This document shows positions 11,032-22,025 of a stretch of 64,000 nucleotides of DNA, piece by piece. Both the position numbers and the translations under genes were made by a program. The notes beneath the pieces were generated by a model that worked only from the letters and a program-made list of their open reading frames with translations, was not told where the DNA came from and searched no databases. The DNA lies in assembly GCA_024663395.1 (NCBI GenBank), contig JANFAH010000116.1, positions 1-64,000 of the forward strand, in the 5' to 3' direction. This DNA comes from Pisolithus tinctorius (lineage: Eukaryota > Basidiomycota > Agaricomycetes > Boletales > Pisolithaceae). Within the stretch, counting starts at the first letter, position 1; every line of letters begins with the position of its first letter.

Positions 11032-11429
11032 GGTAGTAGTCAAGATCAATTACATAATCTATCTTGTAAATGTAACTCCATCATTGATCGCTTATGTAAG
11101 TGGAATGTAAGGCAAATAGTGCATGTCATGCACCATATACATACAGCAAGACTGACTATGTCCAAGGCACAAAGACTCCATGTCCTGATAGATACTGTAA
11201 TGGACCAGTTTATAAAACTGATCACAAGGTGGGCAGGTCAGCCCTCACGCCAAATACAGTAGTATACCTGTTCAGCACCATTACCATCGATTCCCCCTGT
11301 AAAGTGGTCGGGCAGACTATCCAAAGTGTTGAAGGCTATGGAACACCGATGGGTTTCAGCATTACCACCTGACTTCCTGCTGTAGATACTTTGCTGGACC
11401 ATGGGTTTACCATGACATCATTCAGACAT
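11032..11429. other. Intergenic DNA between family A paralogue 2 and satellite B
   Basis: AT-rich sequence conserved in both inverted-repeat arms. It contains no supported gene and probably includes the promoter of the minus-strand gene that starts at 11031. The last 50 bp pass gradually into degenerate satellite sequence. Confidence 0.45.
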
Positions 11430-12790
11430 AATAAGGTGGTAGAAGCCTTGCAAACACCTTTCAGTATGGCCACCCGACTTCCCCCAGTCTACATTTCACT
11501 AGACCATGTTCGTCATTGTTCGGCATGTCACCACAACCTTTACCGATGTTAGTAAGACTGCCTAAGGTGGTGGAAGCATGGCGAACACAGGTTCTGGTGG
11601 TATATGATAAGTTTCAGTATGACCACCCGACTTCCTCCTCTCCATATATTTGTTCTTTGTTGTTCTGCACATCTTAACCTCACTTACCAATGTTACAGGG
11701 TGATTTCAATATGGGGAAATCCTGGAGAACACAGTATTTAGTGGTATATGATAAGTTTTGGTATGTCGACCTGACCTCCCCCTGTCTATATTTTGCTAGG
11801 CGATGGTAGCCATTGTTCATCATGTCTTGACCACCTTTACCAATGTCAGTAAGACCATCCACAGTGGTAGAAATCCGACGAACACTGACTCTGACAGTAT
11901 ATGATAAGTTTGCACATGACCACCTGACCTCCCCCAGTCTATATTTTGCTAGGCGATGTTCTCCATTGTCTGCCATGTCTTAACCACATTTACCAGTGTC
12001 AGAAAGGCTATCCAAGATGTAGCAACCTGAAAAATGCTTTCTCTGATGGTATATGATAAATTTGAGTATGACCACCTGAACCCTCCCCCCCCCCCTTTCT
12101 ATATTTTGCTAGGTGATGTTTGCCATTGTTCGTCATGTCTTAACCACCTTTACCAATGTAGGTAAGACTATCTACAGTGGTAGAAACCCGACGAACACTG
12201 GGTCCGATGGTACATGATAAATTTGAGCATGTCCACCCGACTTCCCCCAGTCTTTTTTTTGCTAGACCACATTCTCCACGGTTCCCCATCTCTTAAACCA
12301 CTTTACCAATGTTCCCAAGACTATCTACAGTGGTAGGAACCTGATGAACGCTTGTGTCAATGGTATATGATAAGTTTGTGCATGACCACCTGACCTCCCC
12401 CTGTTTATATTTTGTTAGACCATGTTCATCATTGTTCGTCATGTCTTGACCACCTTTACCAATGTCAGTAAGACCATCCACAGTGGTAGAAATCCGATGA
12501 ACACTGACTCTGATGGTATATGATAAGTTTGTGCATGACCACCTGACCTCCCCCAGTCTATATTTTGCTAGGCAATGTTCTCCATTGTCTGCCATGTCTT
12601 AACCACATTTACCAGTGTCAGCAAGGCTATCCACAATGTAGCAACCTGACAAATGCTTTCTCTGATGGTATATGATAAATTTGAGTATGACCACCTGACC
12701 CCTCCCCCCTTTCTATATTTTGCTAGACCATGTTCCTTGTTGTTCAGCATGTCTCACCCACATTTACTGATGTAATTAAGGCCATCTAAA
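11430..12790 (+). repeat. 153-bp satellite, array B (diverged)
   Basis: About nine diverged units of the same family and orientation as array A, recognisable by GGTATATGATAAGTTTG and CTATATTTTGCTAG. The minus strand is open over one to two units in one frame (LSYTIRVSV...TDIGKGGQDM) because 153 is a multiple of three, with stops every few units. The last unit passes without a break into the 3' end of the BAH-PHD gene. Confidence 0.9.
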
Positions 12791-14325
12791 TCATGTGGAT
12801 CCAGTTTGCTGCTTTTGTCCATGATGCATTCTGCCTATTATGCCTACATGTGTTTTCCATGTCATAATCCATGTAGAGGGGCCAGGTGCGATGGTGCTGA
12901 TGGTCTGGAAAATCTTTGAAATATCACATACTAGAGCATGATCACCCTGCTGCTCTTTATTCAGTTCTACCACAGCATCTGATGCTACCAATGCAGCATT
13001 TAGCCTCCTGATCATCACCCTGGCCTCTTCCAATTCCTTTCTTTCTGTTCAATGGCTGGCATTTGTTTGGGTCAGGGTTCTACAGCCAAGAAAGAGCCTA
13101 CATCATATGTAACACTCTCTGCCTTCTGCAAAACAGAGGGAGCATTGATAATACACATATGACTTCTGTGCCTGTTGGATCAGGTCACTGGTCATATGAT
13201 TTTGTAGAACAGTTTCAACCTCCTGTCTCTGCCTGTTCTGTGCTGCTCTGACCTCCTCCCACATACTCATCATAACCTCACCATTTCCCACCACACCACC
13301 CTCATTTCCCCTGCATATCGGAATGCACAGGACACACACCTGAATATCCTGCAGTGAGAGACCTGTCCCATTTAGGACTTCCTTTGTGATGTCCAAGGGT
13401 CTGGTGCTTCCCTTTGCGAGTTTCTGTAAACAACTGCAGTGGAACCAATTTTTGCAGGTTCGACAATACCATTGTTCAGCTTTGTCTGGGTTATATGGTT
13501 TTTCACAGACAGAGCAAGCATGGAAGGGGCCCTGATGGGGTGTAGTTTATGTCAGGAGTTTTTCAAAAATCAGTGTCATGCCATTCATCCATACCTGGAT
13601 GACTTGTTTACCATGTGTGCTCATGGTCCACCGTGTATACATATCCTTGGGTCCTATCAGAGGACCAAAACACCTTTCTGCACTGAAAGATGTGATGTCT
13701 GCTGGCGCTATGCTCTCCATGAGCTTCCAAGCTGTATACAAAATTCAGGGATGACTTACACACGATGGCCTCTGGTTCAATGATGTCATTGTGGTCCGAT
13801 AGAACCAGCTCATTGTTGCCAATGTATTTTCTCATGCTTTTTGTGAGTGAGTCAAAGATACAAGGAACTCGATGACAGCCAGCTCACTTTTTGTCTCCTA
13901 TATCGCTCCTGCTGTAGTACCACTGCACTTCAACCCATGCCTTCTGTATTGCATGTCAGAAGGGTGAACACCCACATGGCACTGGAAATCTCTTACATTA
14001 CTTCTCTTCAACCGTTGGACTCTGATGTCCTTGATCACAGCATACCACAGGCTGCCATTGTCACCATTTACAAAGATGCTAATTAAAGTTTCCATCAGTG
14101 AACGACATGCCCAGCCAGTCTTTTCTTACTTATCACCCCTTTGGAAGGTGTGGGTCATGTGTTCTGGAACTTCCTCCCTTCCATCCAGGATGTCTTCACC
14201 TGCACCGGTGAGGTTCGTCACTGGCTGGATGAGCTTAAATGACTGCTGGTGTCTAATCGAGACCTACCACTTAGCTTGGAGGATGATGGAAGGGAAAGAA
14301 AGGTCTTGTTGGATGGAGGGGCCAT
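12791..14325 (-). CDS. BAH-PHD protein gene, module copy 1
   Basis: Proposed start ATG at 14325 (MAPPSNKTF). Exons encode FKLIQPVTNLTGAGEDIL. A BAH-like region follows (AWVEVQWYYSRSDI, a GTGAGC intron, then KYIGNNELVLSDHNDI). The exon from 13531 encodes a C4HC3 PHD-like finger (CSVCEKPYN, YCRTCKNWFHCSC, and a later CVLC). A coiled-coil-like segment (EEARVMIRRLNAALV) ends at 12791. Several introns of about 40-65 nt are needed and not all phases close, so the model is approximate and the gene may be damaged. In fungi BAH-PHD proteins such as EPR-1 read repressive histone marks. By analogy this product would act on chromatin in the nucleus (inference). It is divergent from the Ulp1-like gene, with start codons about 150 bp apart. 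Confidence 0.62.
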
Positions 14326-14476
14326 GTTGGGTTGGGAGGTGAAGTAAAAAGTCGGAGGGTAACCCATGACGTTGCTTGCAATTCTCGGTTAGCCAGGGCG
14401 GACCCTGAAAATTTTTCTTTGGGTTTGGCGCGGCATTACGTGTTTGGGATCAGCAAAGAACCAACATTCCACCGCC
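14326..14476. promoter_or_regulatory. Divergent intergenic promoter region, module copy 1
   Basis: About 150 bp separate the proposed start codons of the BAH-PHD gene (-) and the Ulp1-like gene (+). The equivalent interval is kept in the other two copies (31404-31554 and 49467-49617). This suggests shared control of the pair. No clear TATA box is visible. Confidence 0.5.
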
Positions 14477-17400
14477 ATGGCACCCCAGACACGTTCCCAG
14501 AGAGCCCTCAGAGCTGCTTCCAATGCATCCTCCACTGATGAAAGTGAAATCAGACTTGCATTTGACAATGTCATGAAGGCCATTTCTCCTCCATCTCATC
14601 ATTCAGACTCAGCATGCTCTTCTCCTCTGTCCCCATCCTACAGCATAATAATGGGTGGTCTCCTTGCCAGAGCAATGACTCCTCCAGAAGATCCAGAATC
14701 CTCTGTTGATGAGGATGAACTGAACCAGATATATGAGAAGTGCCAGGCCATGGTAAACCACTTGAGTGGGTCAGAAGAGGAGCATCAAAGCAATGCCTCT
14801 GACGATTCCTTTGTGAATGTGCATGGCCCATCAGTTGCACCATCGCATCCACCCCATCAGGACTCGAGTCAGGAGTCAGGGGCACCTTCTGTACGTGATA
14901 TCATCAGTGAGTCTCTTCTGTACTCTTTCTCTCCATCTGCTTATGATCGCTTCTGAAAGTGTGTTCCATGGCCAGGCCTACCACATGGGTGATGGCCTAC
15001 CAGACCCTAGGGACACTCCGGCATGAAACTTGGATTGATGCCAGCATCCTCAACTTTCATCTCCTGTCCCAATGGTATGCTGTCCAGGGCAGGATGCATG
15101 TCTGCTATGCCAACTTGTTCTCTGTCATTCCATCTGTCAGTGGGGGCACCCATGCCTTACCAGATGCACAGGAGATTCAATTTTTTCGTCAACGCCATCT
15201 CTTCAATTCCCATCCTGCCAATCCATCTGTTCCCATTGCCTTTGTGGTCATGCAAAACAGTCACTTCTTTGTTGCAGTCTTTGACTATTGGTTGAACCTT
15301 GCATTCATCCTTGGAAGGCGCATTGAACATGTCCCAGAAACCCCCCATCCCCACTATGACCCACTGTGCGATGACTGGAACACATGGAATGGCCCTTTCT
15401 ACTGGACACACATAGCATCTCTTCACGGATTTGATGCCATCGACCCAACCCAAGTTGATGTGCAGGTGTACAATTGGTCACAGAATGGTTTCGACTGTGG
15501 GCCCATTGCATCCATTGTCATGGAGTCACTCATGAGAGGAGGGCTATCTGGTGATGGCAGGCCTACCATCCACATCCCTCCAATTCCTTGTGGTCATCGT
15601 CTCCGCCTTAGAATGCTTGTCATGGTGAAGGAGGGCTGTCGAAGGTGCTGGGAGGACTATCGTTACTTGTCTACAACCACCCTTCCCCCTGGCCACATAT
15701 GGACACAGTGGGATGACACCGAAGCCATCAGTGAAGACATCCTCATGGATGTAGAAAACCAATCATCTGGAGAGCAACATGCTACCATTGTCTGTGAGTT
15801 GAATGTCATTGGGGCCAACTGCCTTCGCTGCCAAAGGGGGGATGACTCCGGCAACGTAGTGAACCCTGATGTGCAGTCTGATGGTGACTTTCCAACTGAC
15901 ACTGAAGATGAAGGTGAAGACCATCGTTTGCCTCTGGATGCCAAGTCTCAGCGTCTCAGGGATCTCCTTCGGCACTACCCTTATGTGAGCAGGGCCAGAG
16001 CCAGGGATCGACTTCCTCCTTGGGCTGCCCATGGTCACCGAGTCGAAGGGGAATCCACTCCAGATGATCCCCTTGAGATCATCCAGCGACGCAAGCATGT
16101 CAAGGACTGGTCGGCTGGAACGATGTACCGTTTCCCACGTCCAACTCCACCGGTATACCTCCCTGCATTCCAGGGTCAACGATGGAAGCGTTTCGATCGC
16201 AGGTTTGATGAGTATGAAGGAGGACCTGTCTTGGAAAGCTTGCTCCAGGACCGCAACTGCAATGAGATCGTGGAGGAGCCCTACTATCGGCCTGGGATGT
16301 GGACATCCTTTCGAGATTATGGCTATCGTCTGCTGAGTTCCTTCAACCAGATGTTCTACTTGGGTCCCCCCATCAGATTGTCAGACCATATCCTCCAAGT
16401 GGGTGTTCCAGCTAACTACCAGTCTTCTCATCAAATCGGCGACCATGTTACTGGTGAGTGCTCATATTCTGCCCTGGTGCCCTCTTCTGATCACTTCATT
16501 ACAGGAAATTACTCTCTCGCCCGGCAGGTGCCCCATCCATCAAGAGTCCATGTGGATGATGTGGTCATACTGGGTGCCTCTCAGATGATCGAGATTGGCT
16601 CGAGCACCTCAGAACGTCTCGTGAACACCTTTGTGAATGGGCGGCACGAGGATGGACGTCACATCTGCCTGGACCTGGAGCTGGATCACAAGTTGGTGAC
16701 TCCAGAGGAGTTGGAAGTCACCGTGGACATCGACAGTCTCATATGGGTGACGCATTCCCTGCAGTTCAACACACCACTACCCATCTACCTTGGTCCCATC
16801 GTCGAGGAAAAGGCTCCTATGCACAAGCACAATCATGTGTATGTCGACATCCTCGTGCCTCAGTCAGAGGCAGATTCCAGTGCCATCGGAAACCGTACCA
16901 AATGGTTGACCATGGCATTTCCTCTGTGTGGAGTACCTCACACAGTCTTTGGTGCCTTGAGCAACGCTGCTGGCACCATGAATGTCTACATTTGCTTCCC
17001 CAGGATGATCCACAGGGATGAGATGACACACAAGCGTGCCAATCGCATCCCAAAGGAGGTCCTCGACTTTTTCTGGGAGCATGTCCTACTTCCAGCGATC
17101 CGTGCACATGCAGATGTTTCGAGTGCACCATACGTCTCTCTCACTCTGAAGGAAGTGCAGTTCAAGGCACGAAAGGGTGGCAAAACCAAGAAGGCTGGTC
17201 GGCCAAAAGCGGTCCCCTTTTCTATGCAAGTGTTGAAGCAGATCCAGAAGACCATGGAAGCAATCATCCGAGAGGACCCTTCACGATTTGCAAACTATGG
17301 TTCCTTCTTCTTCGTCCTGGAATGCAAGGGAATCAAGTTGTGGACAAAAACCACCCTGTCAGGAGCGGTTCAAACGCCGGTCCAAGCTCTCCTCCATGGA

Positions 17401-19220
17401 CTTCCAGCTCTGGATTGGTCCCACATGGTAGACAGGGCCAATGGGGAGCTCTTGGTCGACTTGGGAATCAGCATTCACCCCACATGTGACGAAAAGCTTG
17501 TGGGATTGTGGAGACTGGATGCCCTGGAAGCTTCCTTTGGGGCAGGTGGATATTTGCGAGGAAATGCCCACCACACTTGCATGCTTGGATGGTATGGGGG
17601 GATCCAAGCAGAGATGTCACAGGAACGAGCGAGGCAAACTCACATCGCATTCAGAAGTGCTTATAATCTGGCCTATGAGGTGATCCGACCCAACGACAAC
17701 AGCCCCACCTTTGTCATGGACAAGGATGCTTATGCCCTGAACAACGACTTCATCGGGGAATGCATGCAGGCCATCAACATGTATTCTGGAGATGCAAAGA
17801 AGAGGTCATATGGGGTGCGAGACGAGTACAGGATGAGTGGGGCTGCGGTGGAGCAGGCAATACTGGTGGTGCCACAAAGGGTGATGCATTTGCAAGCTCG
17901 ATCATGCTCATATCTGATGCTTCCATCTTTGCAGATGGAAGAGCTTTTAGCCTCCAATCCCATTCTCTGGATCCCGACCAAAGTCTGGTTGGAATTTATG
18001 GCTGGACGCATCAGGGCCCTCCAGTTGGCTCAGATCTCTCTCAAGGAACTGGAACCGCCCAACCTTGGGATTCTGACTGGCATCATCTGCCACATGATTT
18101 GGTGCACGTCCACCACTGCAATAATCCTCGACTTCCATGTGAGAGAGTCCATGGCCCTTCTGCAGGTCTCCAGGGTGTGTGAGCGGTTGGGAATGTTCTT
18201 CCTTTTGGACCTAGACTTGCATCATGTCCCCCATCTTCCAGAAGTTCAGGATCATGATGACCTGGAGGTGCTCAAGCTGATGGAGGGAAAGTTGAAGAGG
18301 GGTGATGGACGACCTGCCTGGCCAAGGATTCCCCCTCTGGACGAAGTGGAACAATTTCCCATTGGCAGCAGACCGACGTGGGCCAAATTGACAAGGACCA
18401 TCCAACTGCAGCCTTGGTTGATCATGCAGGACTGGAAGTGGTCGGCCCAACTGTCCGGTCTGGCGCCAGTGGTAGGGAAACTTTTCATTCTGTTTACCTG
18501 TCAGCTTTGGATCCAGTTGGATGCGACTTGGCTGACAGGTTCAGAGGGAAAACCAGAGCCAACATCTTTGGAAGATGCCATTCAGAGTTGGACTCTGAAC
18601 CAGACCTTCAGGACGATACGTGCCTGCGAATTCAAGGCCTGCAATGCAGAAATAGCAGGAGTGGAGGGGCTGGTCGCCGACAGTCAAGCTTTGCAGAGAG
18701 GGTCAACCTGTTTTTCCCAGGACCCACAGTGGGACAACCTTCACGGAGGTCACCATGGAATGTCTTCTGGACAAAGCCTGGGTATATTTGGGAGTATCAC
18801 CAGGTGATGAAGAACAGGACACCCCTGGAGGAGTTTGAGGTGCTGGACCACCTTGGCAGGATATTTTCTGTCCTTCAGACATTACCTGATGCGACCAAAG
18901 GGAGCGAAAAGAGTCCTGGGAAGACATGGCAGGTGGAGGGTGAGAAGGTGGTTCTGGTGACAAATCCCAAGTTCTACAAGATCGAGGGGATCTCCACTGA
19001 GAAGGAACAGCAACAGGCCAGGAGACGAGCATCTTGAGTGGTAAAGCCCAGGAATGCACTGCAGATGGAGCTCCTGGAGCATGCAGGATATGACGAACTG
19101 CTGGCTAGCAAGGCCCTCATCTTAGAAAGGCAGAGGCTGAAAGAGGCACAGACTAAGAAGTCATCAAAGGCAAAGAATGCTCGAAAGCCTCCAGCAAGAA
19201 GAGGCAAGGCCACCTCATAG
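14477..19220 (+). CDS. Ulp1/C48-like large protein gene, module copy 1 (best preserved)
   Basis: ATG at 14477 in good context (CACCGCCATGG) starts MAPQTRSQRALRAA and an acidic, Ser-rich N-terminus. Intron 14907-14959 (GTGAGT...AAAG) joins DII to MCSMARP. The next 250 residues look like a Ulp1/C48 peptidase: HFFVAVFDYW supplies the His and QNGFDCGPIASIV the Gln and Cys. The usual Asp position reads ILGRR, so activity is doubtful. About 900 residues of unknown function follow (for example HPTCDEKLVGLWRLDALEA). In-frame introns are likely at 16454-16504 and 17881-17934; the second is supported by stops there in copies 2 and 3. A frame-changing intron lies near 18270-18370, leading to VFWTKPGYIWEYHQVM. 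A TGA at 19035 replaces the CGA of copy 3, so this copy is about 65 residues shorter or slightly damaged. Ulp1-like domains act on SUMO/ubiquitin-like proteins; that role is inference. Confidence 0.72.
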
Positions 19221-20140
19221 AGGGAAGCAGAGGGATGGGGGGGGGGAAGGCAAGGATATGGGTACAGAGGGAGAAAGTGATGAATGCAATGTTGATATAG
19301 ATTGTGGTTCCTGTTCCTGTGGAACTGAATCCCAGTGTTGCCTAGTGTAGTCTGATCAGGTAGCAACATGTTTGGCATCTTGGGATGATACCTGGCCCCA
19401 AGGTGAACCCCCCTCTTCAGCTTCACTCCATCAAAACAATTCCAGATCAATCCAGCTGTCCATACCATGCCTGTGCCACTTGAATGACATGGCAGGACCA
19501 TTTGGATCACACCAGAAAGGACCCTATGTGTCATTCCCCTCCTCTTATCCTGTAAAGTTTAGGAAGCATGAAACCTTGTCAGGAATGGTTGTCCTGGAGG
19601 GCCTGAAAGTCACAACAGATGATGACAATGGTTGCAGCATTCCTAGGTGTCAGAATATCCATGTAAGATATGTTACCCCCCCCTCCCCATGTTCACTCCA
19701 TCAAAACAATTTCAGAGATCGATCTGGCTGTCTGAACCATGTCTACCCCATCTGTATGACATTACAAGACCATCAGAATTGTGTTACAAAGGTCCCCATA
19801 TTTGTTTCATTGACATACCTGATCCCCTCCTCATACCCCAGGGATGGCGATCCAGTAACATCAGGAGGGGGTGCTAGCTTGCCAGGGATGGATGTCCTGG
19901 GTGTTATCAATGCCACTGAAGACAATGGAAATGATTTCCAGCCTCCCAGAAGTATTTCCAAAGAGATACCACTTTGTGGTCTGACCATACTTCTACCCCC
20001 TGTAGATTTTTTTTCCGACCGCCAATTTCATTCAAATTTCACCTGGGACATCCCAATGGACATATCTATCGACTCCCAGCATTATTTCCCCCAAATTATG
20101 GTCGGGAGTTTGTAATTATAATTCCCCCAGGGGCTGTATA
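19221..20140 (+). other. Module 3' region with duplicated exon-like blocks, copy 1
   Basis: Two similar blocks each read CACTCCATCAAAACAATT(C/T)CAG followed by an open segment: SIQLSIPCLCHLNDMAGP at 19448 and RSIWLSEPCLPHLYDITR at about 19713. The block ends look like introns, for example GTAAGATATG...TTTCAG at about 19661-19712. They may be exons of a third module gene or the tail of the Ulp1-like gene. The blocks resemble a tandem exon duplication. Shared sequence with copy 3 stops sharply at GGGCTGTATAG (20141 here, 55326 there), which may be the true end of the module. Confidence 0.4.
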
Positions 20141-22025
20141 GTGTCACCTTATGAGATCTCCCTGACCCACCAACAAGGAGACTCTCCCCAAGTGTCATCT
20201 TCTGTGCATCAGCCTTGCCTTGTGAGTATCATACTTCTGCTGAGACATACAACACTCACCTTCCCTGTCCCTTCCTTTCCATCCTTCTTGCCCCAACCTT
20301 GTGCTGACTTCTTAGGTGGCATATCATCTCAAGCACAGTTGTCATCCTGGTATCAGTTTGAAATAAAACAGGTCAGTTAATGTTAATTCTTTATCTCTTC
20401 CATCTGTGACATATCTTACCTCCCCTTATCCACCTCATTTCATCAATCATGTCCATCTATCATTTCAAATATCCTAGATTAGATGTCATTGAATCGACCT
20501 GCTGAATCAGTTCCCCACAGTCAGCTTATAATCATACCTCTGTCCATCCTGTATGTGCTTGTGTTTTCAGCAGTTAAGTGTCGATACTTCTGCATTGTGG
20601 AATTTAAATCATGTGATCACATATATATTCATTCTTCATCCTGCTTTGCATCTTATGATCAGAACCAAGATCTCATGTGGTGATCCATTGTTTCATTAAA
20701 TACATACTCTTCACATCTGTAGATTTAATTCAAATTACATCAATGTTCTGGACTCTATATAAATAGTTCATGTCACACACCATAGTGTGGGTCACATCAT
20801 ATAATTGATTAACTACCAATGATGCAAATGTTGAAGCTCAATGTTTGCACAATATCATCCATAATATCCTTATAGTTTGCTATTCATAGTATATCCATGC
20901 AAACTTGTCCATAATGCACAAACACTACATGTCAACATTTGCATCATTACACATAATCTACAATATCATGTGTATTATCAGTAGCACTGTCCATGTTTAG
21001 CCACATTCTCCATCCATATTCCATTATTCATATTCAATGTTACAGTTGTTTCATGGGCTTCTCTGCATTTCCTTCCTCCCATACTCAACTTTGGCTTCAT
21101 TAGACTTAGGTATTACCCCTCTTTCCTACTTAAGACCCTTCTTTATATGGCTCACATTATAGAAATATTCCCTTAGAATCAGAGATTTCTTACCCTATCC
21201 TTACCTGGACCCTAACCACCATTACAAAAACCATCTAGTATACATCTTCTAGTTCCTCCATCTCGCTAATCTTTCGTACTGTCTAAGCCGTGTTAGCATC
21301 AGCAATTGTACTACTCGTACTAAGCCCCAGTCCCTTCATAGACTGCGATATAATACAGTCCATTATAATGTCGACTGCGTGCTGAATGTTATGAGAGAGA
21401 CTTGGTACATAATATAGCGGCCATACCCACTGCACATACCCCTGGCTGAGACAGTTGGATTTGGGACGAAGGCATTCAAGTCAGCCGTTTCAACTGGTTA
21501 GTAGTCACACCGTAAGCTGTACACTTGCACTCACCGTCACACGTCGTCTGTTTCTCCCGAGCGGAAGGGAACATGGGCGCAGCCAAACAGACCGGTGCCC
21601 ACGTTCGTTGGCCGAGATGGTTGGATTTGAGGATTTGAGCGCAGGGCTTTCAGGTCAGACCGCACGTTTTCGCTGACGGACCTGTAGTTACTCGTTACAG
21701 CAGGGAATTCCCCACGCACGCCTATATTCACCATTATTGCATGCCGCCCTTTTGGGCGCGCAAAGCCTGTGGGGGGTACGGACGGGTGTCAGATGTCCAT
21801 GCTAGGTGGGGGCATACCGTATGTGTCCAATCGTGTGCCGGCGGCAGCGTGGGAATCAGTTGGGACTGTAGTCTGGGACTGGAGACGCCTCCGGCGGGAC
21901 TGTAGCTTATTCACACGAATCTCGTTTCCTTGCGCAGACTGGGCCAAATTTGCCGTTGATTGTATTACATAAGCATCATTTTTGGTCACCGTGGCGTCCG
22001 CTCTTGTTCTCAACTTCAATCGACC
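20141..22025. other. Loop of the inverted repeat, left part; no gene supported
   Basis: AT-rich, unique-looking DNA with short open frames only. Two related segments at about 21445-21520 and 21600-21690 share (G)AGATGGTTGGATTTG and TTCAGGTCAG-type stretches and look like an old tandem duplication. The last few hundred bases presumably hold the Crinkler promoter. No TATA box was identified with confidence. Confidence 0.45.

Larger units (their letters stand above)
10617..19521 (+). repeat. Giant inverted repeat, left arm
   Basis: This 8.9-kb segment recurs in reverse at 24801-35263. The outer edge is at CACGAAATATTC (10617). The inner edge is at CACACCAGAAAGGA (19521), after which the two sides diverge at once. 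It contains the 5' part of family A paralogue 2, satellite array B, the BAH-PHD gene and the Ulp1-like gene. Confidence 0.93.

Noticed and set aside
11680..12750. Minus-strand frames in satellite arrays (LAKYRLGEVRWSC-type peptides)
   Set aside because: They are interrupted every one or two units and absent from array A. I treat them as a by-product of the 153-bp period rather than genes, though the link to the BAH-PHD 3' end is noted as a finding.
13439..13783. Plus-strand 114-codon frame identical in both arms
   Set aside because: It is antisense to the PHD and BAH exons. The Cys/His motifs and splice signals are on the other strand.
21455..21980. Short plus-strand frames upstream of the Crinkler gene
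   Set aside because: Small, overlapping in several frames, with no splice logic. The Crinkler start at 22026 is well supported without them.
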